DNA of 64,000 nucleotides from JACVRN01 sp036403815 (lineage in GTDB: Bacteria; Acidobacteriota; Blastocatellia; Pyrinomonadales; Pyrinomonadaceae): contig DASWQH010000036.1 of NCBI GenBank assembly GCA_036403815.1, positions 62,001 through 126,000 on the forward strand. Direction: 5' to 3'. Under the pieces are notes generated by a model. The model did not search any database. It saw only the letters and a list, made by a program, of their open reading frames with translations, and had not been told where the DNA came from. The position numbers and the translations under genes are program-made. Within the stretch, counting starts at the first letter, position 1, and each line of letters opens with the position of its first letter. Below, in pieces: positions 18,318 to 26,200 of the stretch.

Positions 18318-20030
18318 CTAGATGGGAATTTCGATTTTAACTCGGGTGCGGCGGTCTTGGCTTTGCTCTACGCGTGCGCTTCCTCCCAGCTGTTTCGCCC
18401 GCGCGGTAAGGGATTGGGGAATGAAGTGTGGAGGTGAACGGTCGTCGCCGTTCGCACAATCATTTTCAATCTCCAGATTAAGAGTGGTATCGTCGCAGTT
18501 AAGTCTAATAATGCTGTGTGTGGCGCGCGTGTGTCGCCTTATATTGCTCAGGCCTTCGTAAATGAGCTGTAAGACCTCTGCGGCAAGGCGGTCATTAATA
18601 TTGATTCTATTTAGATACTCAACCCGCACGGCAATCCCGTAGTGCTCTATAAATTGTGATGTGATGCGCTGAACTGCCGATTGTAAATCTTCGTTACCCG
18701 CATCCTCGCCTTTCAGGTTGCGGACAAAGCCTCGCAGCCCAGCTACCTCATTGGAGGTCATCTGGAATAGCCGTTCAATGTCCTCCGTTACGCTGCCCCC
18801 ATTCGACGCAATCTTATTACGAATGGCCGCCAGTTTATAGTGTAATCCAAGGTACGGCTGGATGACGCTGTCATGAATGTCCAGGGCCAGCCGCTGGCGC
18901 TCTCGCTCGGCCGCACTTGATGAGAGTTGGTCTAGGAGTTGTATGTTATCCAAAATCGGCGCGAGTTGTTCAAAGACCTGTATGAGAAACTCAACATCCA
19001 AAGGCTCAAACTGACCGCGCGGCCCCGTCAAGTACAGCCTCCCGAACATCTTCTTGTGAAAGAAGAGCGGCACCGAAACAAAAGAATCAGCATCAAGCCT
19101 GGATGCCAATGACTCGCATGCCCCATGCTGCGCTTCCGTATACTCCCTTTTAACCACATCATAAATATAGCTGTACGAATTCCGCTGGGGCCAAAACTTT
19201 CCCTTGCCGTGGTAGATGAGGGCGATGTTGTCCGGCAAGTCAATCAAAAGCTGCGCCAGTTGGGCCGGGATTATCTCGGATTCCACAGAGCCTTCTGCTT
19301 GATTGCCCACAACCTGAAGCAAACGGTAGGGGCCATTATCCGGCTCTCTCAGAATAATGCGGCATGTGTCAGCATCATAAAACGCGCGCAGCTTTTTCAT
19401 GGTTAGACCGACGGTCGGATAGATACCAAAGCGTGGGTTGGGAATCTTAACTACTTCTTTGAGTAAAGCCAGCCGCCTCTTGAAGGTAACCTCACGTCCT
19501 CCCCAGTAAGCCATCATGTAGCCGAGCACCAGCAGGTAAGTCGGGCCCAGCAGGAAACGATTTAATTCAAATGTAGAACTGAGATGCGCCGTCAAATACC
19601 CGATTACAGTAAACAGTAAGGTCGAGACTAATGTCACTTGAACACCTGCCGTAAAGCCCCAGCGGAAGGAGGCGACGAGAATTGCGAAGAAGAAAAAGAA
19701 GAAGAAGATACTGCTCGTCCCGCTGCTGAGGGCTACCAGTGCTAAATACCATGCGACATCAACCCAGCAGAGAATTCTTTGGGGAAGTCGCCATGTTGCG
19801 CGGATTGCCAGTATGTAAAGGAAAGTGCTGTAGAGTCCGTAGAGCGTTAGTGCTATATAAGTGAGGGCAACGAGTCTATTCGGCTCTGACGGGTCAATGT
19901 AAATGATAAATAGCGCGGACCACGCCAGGATGAGCCTCATCTTGCTGATCATGCGCTCATCCATTGACTCGATAGATGAGTGTTCGCCCTCAGCTTGAGT
20001 TCGCTTAACATGGGACGCTGTTTCAGTCAT
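18318..20030 (-). CDS. NarX-type sensor histidine kinase
   Basis: A 570-residue membrane kinase from the ATG at 20030 (a TTG at 20048 is also in frame, and neither has a clear ribosome site). The N-terminal half has five to six membrane helices, followed by a GAF-like region (about 195-360, ADTCRIILREPDNGPYRL to VEFLIQVFEQLAPIL). The HisKA_3 dimerisation helix carries ERERQRLALDIHDSVIQP with H386. The ATPase domain shows the N box (LQLIYEGLSNIRRHT). The expected glycine-rich D-x-G-x-G is replaced by NDCANGDDRSPP, so ATP binding may be altered. It is co-transcribed with the response regulator, 14 bp apart. The signal is unknown. Confidence 0.88.
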   Translation of the reverse strand: MTETASHVKRTQAEGEHSSIESMDERMISKMRLILAWSALFIIYIDPSEPNRLVALTYIALTLYGLYSTFLYILAIRATWRLPQRILCWVDVAWYLALVALSSGTSSIFFFFFFFAILVASFRWGFTAGVQVTLVSTLLFTVIGYLTAHLSSTFELNRFLLGPTYLLVLGYMMAYWGGREVTFKRRLALLKEVVKIPNPRFGIYPTVGLTMKKLRAFYDADTCRIILREPDNGPYRLLQVVGNQAEGSVESEIIPAQLAQLLIDLPDNIALIYHGKGKFWPQRNSYSYIYDVVKREYTEAQHGACESLASRLDADSFVSVPLFFHKKMFGRLYLTGPRGQFEPLDVEFLIQVFEQLAPILDNIQLLDQLSSSAAERERQRLALDIHDSVIQPYLGLHYKLAAIRNKIASNGGSVTEDIERLFQMTSNEVAGLRGFVRNLKGEDAGNEDLQSAVQRITSQFIEHYGIAVRVEYLNRININDRLAAEVLQLIYEGLSNIRRHTRATHSIIRLNCDDTTLNLEIENDCANGDDRSPPHFIPQSLTARAKQLGGSARVEQSQDRRTRVKIEIPI

Positions 20031-20220
20031 AGGGGCAGCCTGACCCAATTAAGTATTCCAAGTCTTTAACCCGACCAGCTTGCCCTAGTTCGTCAACATC
20101 CTAAAGCAAAGGATTCTCGACTAACTTACAGAAAACATAAAGCTTGTGACGAAGAGAAGAAGGATAGTCCGAATCGAAATTTAAGTAAATAGCCTAGCGT
20201 CTGCTCCCACAGACTTGAGT

Positions 20221-20285
20221 GGAAGCAAGACGGAAAGAAACCGACTTTGCATATAGCAAAGTCGGTTTCTTTCCGTCTTGCTTCC
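20221..20285 (-). repeat. Perfect 30-bp stem hairpin after the nuclease gene
   Basis: Bases 20221-20250 (starting GGAAGCAAGACGG) are the exact complement of 20256-20285, with a 5-nt ATATA loop. It lies 12 bp after the stop of the minus-strand nuclease gene. It is longer than a normal intrinsic terminator and lacks a T run on that strand. Confidence 0.85.
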
Positions 20286-20297
20286 TGGAAGCGAAGC

Positions 20298-22643
20298 TTA
20301 CTGATTATCTACGGTTGCTTCTATCACCGCCTGAATTGAAACAGACACGTTGGAGAAGAAATCATAGCCCGTCAGCGCCTCGACCTGATCGACGCTCACG
20401 CGATATGTCTTCCAGTCGGAATTGATGCTCTGCGAGTTGGGCATGAGGACGGCTATCGTGCGCGTCGCATTGGTCACGCGGGCCGCATCATCACCGCTGC
20501 CAGCAGGCAGCACTATGATTACTTTCCATGTCTGAGCAGGCACGTTGACATGCCCGTTCGTTATAGTTGTGGCGAAACCGTTGGTGCCGGTGCCGCCGCT
20601 TCCGTAGCCGCCTGAGATGATATAAACCTCGTTACCCTGACTTACCAGCGCGCGGCAATATATCTCAAGATCATTCCACGGCCCCTGATTATTAGCACCG
20701 GCTTGGGGAATAAAGTTCGTCATCAGGAACGTTGCCGAATTGTCCGTTACACTGTCAGTCCGGTCGCCCGAAGGGCACATGTGTCCGCGGTCAAAGCCGG
20801 AGCCGGAGTAGTCCGAGCCCTGCACTTGATACCATCCGGCAGGAACAGCCGGATCAGCCCTGTAGTCGTTCTGCCGTGGGGCGCTACCCAGCCAACTGCT
20901 GTCCAAATGCCAGCTCACCCAGTTAGGCTCGCCCAAATCCCTGTTGTAGGAGAGCGCGTACTGCGGCTTGCTCATCAAGTAATTGAGCGGGAAGTTGGTA
21001 TCTGTCACAGCATTGCTGGGGTTGCCCATTACCAGATGATTGTCCTGCATGGGGGTCGGTGTGGGCGTAGGCTGGGTCACGCCGTCCGACGAACCGAAGG
21101 TCTTGTAGGTCGAAGCGATGGGCATATCGCCCGAATTTCCATATTGCTGTATGGTGGTGATCGGTGAGCCGCTGCTGTTAATAATGTAGAAAATGGCCTC
21201 GCTCGGACGCCAAACCGCAACATCGGTCTTCTTGTCGCCGTCGTAATCAGCAGGGGCGACCACGTCATTAGTAGTTCCCCAGTTGCGCACTACGACACCG
21301 GAGTTGGAGCTTTGCCTGATGTACCAGTTGCCTTCTGATGCGCGGAAGACTGCCGGGTCAAGTTTTCCGTCTCCGTCGTAATCGCCCGCGACGAGTTGGT
21401 CTGTGGCGACGCCCCAGTTAATCACCTGTGTGCCGCCGGAGCTTTTACGTATGTACCAGTTGCCTTCTGATGCGCGGAAGACTGCCGCGTCGGCCTTTCC
21501 GTCGCCGTCATAATCGCCCGGCACAGGCTTATCGCCGCTTGCGCCCCAGTTGATTATCTGCACAGCGCCCGTGCTCTGCTTAACGTACCAGTTGCCTTCC
21601 GAGGGGCGGAAAACTGCTATGTCGGTCTTGCCGTCGCCGTCGTAATCGGCCTCAACTAATTCGTCATTTGAAGCGCCCCATCCAACTATCGTAACAGTGT
21701 TGGTAGCGCTGTTAAGGATATACCAGTTGCCTTCCGAGGGTCGGAAGACTGCCAGGTCAACTGCTCCGTCCCCGTCATAATCTCCGGGCACAGGAACGTC
21801 GTTGAGGCTACCTGCACCCCATTGCTTTGCGCTGGTCGTCGCGTCGCCGCTGTTGGAAACTCTCCACATGCCCGTCCCGGGTTGCCAGACGGCTATGTCA
21901 GCGTGGTTATCAGCATCGAAATCCGAGACCTTAACGAGCCTGGGCGTGGCAGTGGGCGTAGGCGTTGGGCCGCCAGAGCAGATAACAGGCGTCGTACCGG
22001 AGTTTCGCGGCGCGGCAGGCGTCAGCAACGCGAAGTCGCTGGAGTTGTCGTCCGTGTCCTGACAACCGTTCGACTTACGCGCCATGCTGTTATTGGCAGT
22101 GGGCGCGGCTGCCGAAGTCCCTTCGACGAAGGCGTTAGTCGCGGAGCCATACCTGATGGAATCCACAATCGTCCCGCTGTTCAGAGCGCCATTGCGTATA
22201 GCCATGCCGCCTGCTGTTCCCGAAAAGGCAACGCTAGCGTCAAAGGAACGGTCAGAGGCCGCCGCGCCGTTATATGAAGGAGTATGAGCTATCAGGTAAT
22301 AGCCGCCAGCCGGAATCATCGTGGTTGAATTCCAGGTTGTTATCTGCACGTCGGTCGTGCCCGCAGTGGAGCGATAAACAACACGATAGCCGTTGAGGTC
22401 AATGTCGCCACCGCTGACATTATGTATTTCGATAAACTCGTCGTCGGCGATAGTCGGACTGCCGTCGCCCGCCACCTGAATTTGACTGATGACGAGAGTG
22501 CTTGAGACCGCCATCGGATTAGGGGAACTGGGCAGCAGCGCCGGGGAAATAGCGACCGCGATAAGTAGGGCGACGATTAATGTAGCGAAGAGCTTGAGGC
22601 GCACAGGGACTATGCTAGGCGCACGCAGTAGTAGTCCTGACAC
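20298..22643 (-). CDS. Secreted DNA/RNA non-specific endonuclease with lamin-tail and FG-GAP domains
   Basis: A 781-residue exported protein with three parts. After the signal peptide (to about residue 36) is a lamin-tail domain (about 49-190, LVISQIQVAGDGSPT and EFIEIHNVSGGDIDLNGY). Six FG-GAP-like repeats follow (about 238-520). The C-terminus (about 535-775) is a DNA/RNA non-specific endonuclease of the NucA/Serratia nuclease type, with the catalytic DRGH motif near residue 616 followed by MCPSGDR, and the metal-binding asparagine region MTNFIPQAGANNQGPWNDLE. The GTG start at 22643 is supported by AAAGGA about 8 nt upstream. Such enzymes cut single- and double-stranded nucleic acid, here outside the cell. 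It is the only one of the five repeat proteins with a domain after the repeats. Confidence 0.9.
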   Translation of the reverse strand: MSGLLLRAPSIVPVRLKLFATLIVALLIAVAISPALLPSSPNPMAVSSTLVISQIQVAGDGSPTIADDEFIEIHNVSGGDIDLNGYRVVYRSTAGTTDVQITTWNSTTMIPAGGYYLIAHTPSYNGAAASDRSFDASVAFSGTAGGMAIRNGALNSGTIVDSIRYGSATNAFVEGTSAAAPTANNSMARKSNGCQDTDDNSSDFALLTPAAPRNSGTTPVICSGGPTPTPTATPRLVKVSDFDADNHADIAVWQPGTGMWRVSNSGDATTSAKQWGAGSLNDVPVPGDYDGDGAVDLAVFRPSEGNWYILNSATNTVTIVGWGASNDELVEADYDGDGKTDIAVFRPSEGNWYVKQSTGAVQIINWGASGDKPVPGDYDGDGKADAAVFRASEGNWYIRKSSGGTQVINWGVATDQLVAGDYDGDGKLDPAVFRASEGNWYIRQSSNSGVVVRNWGTTNDVVAPADYDGDKKTDVAVWRPSEAIFYIINSSGSPITTIQQYGNSGDMPIASTYKTFGSSDGVTQPTPTPTPMQDNHLVMGNPSNAVTDTNFPLNYLMSKPQYALSYNRDLGEPNWVSWHLDSSWLGSAPRQNDYRADPAVPAGWYQVQGSDYSGSGFDRGHMCPSGDRTDSVTDNSATFLMTNFIPQAGANNQGPWNDLEIYCRALVSQGNEVYIISGGYGSGGTGTNGFATTITNGHVNVPAQTWKVIIVLPAGSGDDAARVTNATRTIAVLMPNSQSINSDWKTYRVSVDQVEALTGYDFFSNVSVSIQAVIEATVDNQ

Positions 22644-22718
22644 TTAGGGAATCCTTTCTTGTGACTGACTTGTAGACTGGCGCTCTCGGCAGGAGAGGCC
22701 GCAACGAGGGGAAAAGCC

Positions 22719-22775
22719 TTTTTACAGACATTCCGACCTGCCGTCAAGTTCGGGCAGGAAATATTCTTGACGGCA
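22719..22775 (-). promoter_or_regulatory. Candidate promoter and inverted repeat upstream of the nuclease gene
   Basis: On the minus strand TTGACG (22747-22742) and TAAAAA (22724-22719) are 17 bp apart, about 70 bp before the GTG start. The -35 sits in one arm of a 10-bp inverted repeat (22739-22748 with 22766-22775), which could be an operator. Confidence 0.45.
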
Positions 22776-22808
22776 ACTCAATTTTTTAACCTCTGAGCAA
22801 TCTTTTAA

Positions 22809-22836
22809 TTGACACCCGGATTAATCCGGATATTTG
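22809..22836 (+). promoter_or_regulatory. Palindrome in a possible promoter facing the 21-bp array
   Basis: TTGACA at 22809-22814 is followed by the perfect 14-bp palindrome CCGGATTAATCCGG (22816-22829) and a weak TATTTG. No plus-strand gene lies downstream, only the 21-bp array and a terminator-like hairpin. Confidence 0.3.
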
Positions 22837-22913
22837 GTTTATAGCGTAGATATACCCATTCCATCGGCTTATCTATCACAATAGCGCGCTCTCAAGGTCT
22901 TAAAGGTTTAGTC

Positions 22914-23186
22914 CTTAAGCCTTGACCGGAGGCGTTATGCTCTTGAGCCGAGCCACTCAGGTTAAAAGCGAAGTCGCTCAGCTTAGAGTTTGAGTCGCTC
23001 AAGTCAAAGGTCAAGCCATTCAGCTTTAAAGCTAAGCCGCTCAGGTTAAAGTTTGAGCGACTTAAGCTTTAACTTGAGCAACTCAAACTTTAACCTGAGC
23101 GGCTTTAATTAAAGGTCAAGCGACTTTTCCTTGAAGCCGAGTCACTTGAGCTTTGACCTGAGCGACTCAGGCTTTAACCTTTGCGC
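22914..23186. repeat. Array of degenerate 21-bp repeats (array 1, 13 units)
   Basis: The stretch can be cut into 13 consecutive 21-bp units with no slip, each close to CTCARGYTTWAACYTGAG plus three bases. Unit starts fall at 22914, 22935, 22956, 22977 and so on every 21 bases to 23166. The unit is nearly its own reverse complement, so long imperfect hairpins can form. All frames are stopped, so it is not coding. With the hairpin at 23227-23261 it fills the 639-bp gap between two minus-strand genes. Confidence 0.85.
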
Positions 23187-23226
23187 CCCATGAATAGAGC
23201 AAAAGCGGTTTTCCATTTCCTCTATG

Positions 23227-23266
23227 GAGATTAGCCGGAAGCTAAGCTTCCGGCTAATCTCTTTTT
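23227..23266 (+). terminator. 17-bp hairpin followed by TTTTT on the plus strand
   Basis: GAGATTAGCCGGAAGCT (23227-23243) pairs with 23245-23261 and is followed by TTTTT at 23262-23266. The T run is on the plus strand, so it would end a transcript running through array 1. It is also 16 bp after the stop of the 1751-residue gene on the minus strand, for which no T run follows. Confidence 0.6.
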
Positions 23267-23282
23267 GCTCCCCGGAGGTTGA

Positions 23283-26200
23283 TTAGTAGATGAAGGCTGA
23301 CGGAATCGGCACGTCATTGCTTAGACCCAGATTCCGCAACAGGGTAGAATCCGAGCTACTGCCTATGATGTACCAGTTGCCTTCTGATGGACGCCAGACG
23401 GCTATGTCCGCCTTGCCGTCTCCGTCGTAGTCACCCGGTATTGTTTTATCCGTGGCCTCCCCCCAACTCCTGACGGTCGTGGTGCTATCCGCCGAGTTGA
23501 TGATATACCAGTTGCCCTCGGATGGACGGAAGACCGCTATGTCTGTCTTACCGTCTCCGTCGTAGTCTGCGGCTACAGGCTTATCGCCGTCCATGCCCCA
23601 TTGTTTGACTGTGGCAGAGTTGGTGGAACTGTTAATGATATACCAGTTGCCATCCGATGGACGCCAGACGGCTATGTCAGTCTTACCGTCGCCGTCGAAA
23701 TCGCCCAGCACGGGCTTATCATCCGCCGCGCCCCAGCCGCGAACCGTGAGCGAGTTGTTCCCGCTATTGATGATGTACCAGTTGCCCTCGGATGGACGGA
23801 AGACTGCGATGTCTGCTTTCCCGTCTCCGTCAAAGTCACTAGCCAGAGGCTTGTCGCCGGATTGTCCCCAATTCTTAATTGTCACCGCGCCTGTGGAGCT
23901 GTTAATGATGTACCAGTTGCCTTCCGACGGGCGAAAGACAGCTATATCCGTCTTGCTGTCTCCATCGTAATCGGCTGGGACTATCTGGTCTCCTTGCCCA
24001 CCCCATTGACGAACTGTTTGCGAGTTCATCGAAGAGTTAAAGATATACCAGTTGCCTTCTGATGGTCGCCAGACCGCTATGTCGCTGATTCCGTCCGCGT
24101 CGAAATCATTCGAGGTCGGTTTAGGCGTCGGCGTCGGAGTCGGCCCGGCGCAAGAAATATTGCCCGCGATTGTGTAGGTCGCCGCAGGATAGCCGTTGTC
24201 TCTTTGCGCTTTGACAAACGTATGGTCAATGAGCAAGGTCGAGCGCTCCAGGTTTCGTGTCTGATCGTTGTCGCCTGTAAACGTCCTTCCGTTGACAGCA
24301 CCGAGCAGGTCGCCCGGCTGCGGATTACCAACCGCCGACTTAGGAACATATATGGTGATAGTTCCGTCCGGGTTAAAGTTGCTTGTAGGCAGAGCGTCGC
24401 CTTTCTTCGTCTCCAGCGGAACGCCTACGACCAGCCCTACGACGCCCGTAGCCACCTCGCCATACTCAAAGACGGGAGTAGCGTCATCGAGCGTCGTCAT
24501 GCCGACGTAGAACTGCTGGCCCGACGACGCGTAGGTGTTCCACACAATCCTCCAACGGCTGTTGGCGGGCACGCTGGCAAGACTTGTGACCTTCATCTTG
24601 AGCATAAGGTCATTCGTTGATGTAGGCTCGCCGACCGCAATGTAGTCTATAGCAAGCGAAGCGGGAGCGGCTCCCTGTAATGTCTGTTCTGGATGTCCCG
24701 GTGGCGTTCGCTGTAGAATCATACCGCCGCACGTGTCGCCCATGTACGACGCGGCAACTTCATTGTTAGAACCGGACGCGCCGACCCCATTCACAGCCAG
24801 CACTTTATAATAGTAAGTCTTGCTTGTGTCCGTTGCCGTCAGGTCATCGTAAGTCGTTTGAGTCCCCGGCACGGTTGCGAGCAGAGTCTCAGAGCCGCTC
24901 GCAGTTCCTCTCAAAATCTGATAGCTAGTGATAGGCGAATTGCCGTCATCAGCCTCAGACCATCCAAGATGAACAACCGCGCCGACTCTGCGCGTTGTGA
25001 CGGATGGCAAGCCGGGCACGGACGCCGCCGTCTGCGGGTCAAAGGCCACGGCGAGCCGCCTGCCGCTTGATTGTCGCGCGATGGTGGCTGTCGCAGTGTA
25101 AGCATTGCCCTTGGCCGTGGGCGCTGCCTGGGCGCAGTTGCCGCCCGCGCACCCGTTGACGTACCCGACCTCTACGCGCCCTTCCTTGTCCACGGTCATA
25201 TCAAAGAAGTCCAGCAGGTTGCGACAGATGTTTGCTCCGCCACCCATCCATATACAACCGCGCTGCATTGGCGCGCCCGGAGTCGCGTCAGTCGTAGTCC
25301 AGTGCTGTCCTCCGTCGAACGTGTGTGCGATGTAGAGATGCCAGACGCCATTGAAATCCGGCGATTGAGGATTACCGGGCGTCGTCGAGCCGTAGAAGGC
25401 TATTGCCGCTCGACCGGAGTCCAGAGCCACTGCCGCTGGATAAGCCGTATTCTTTATCCCGTAGGCCGCGCCCACGTCATAGATGTTCTTCCACGTTACG
25501 CCCTGGTCGTCCGAGGTCGCAACAACAGCAGAGCCGTCGCCGTTAGCCATCCCGAAATACACGTGACCATCGCTGTCAATACCTACAGCCGGGTCTTGAA
25601 GGGCGCTTGCGGAGACGGTAGTGTAGTTCGCGTTCTGAACATTACGGATAGTCCACGTTATTCCGTTATCTTCCGAGACGATGACAGCGCCTTTGCCGTT
25701 GCAGTTATTGAAGGGAAGATAAATCGTCCCGTCAGGCCCGACCTTGACGTGGCCGTGCAGCCCTCCGCAATGTCCGTCGGCGACCGGGTCAACTCCCACT
25801 ATAGGCCCGAAGGTTGCGCCCCCGTCGTCGCTTCTGGCGCAAGCAGATTGCGGAAGCTGTGAGCAGTAATAGACTGCGTTTGGATACAGACCGGGCACGT
25901 CTGTCGGTCTGGTCATCGGCGCATGGAACGGGCCGCCGCCGATTGTCTGATGGTCAACGCTAGAGCCTATGCCTTGACCGAATGCTGAAACGACCCATGT
26001 TTGACCGTCGTTGTCGGAATAAGCAGTCTTGTTGTCGCCCGATAGCAGGGTAAGCTCTCCGGCAAAGACGCGCCCCGTCTGACGATCCGTGAAGCCGATT
26101 GGGTCTGAATCAACGAACTGGGATGCAGGCGACGGGCGATTAACCCAGCTCGCAACTGTTCCGTTCGGATTAGAATCATCGAACGTAATGAACAAGGTCT

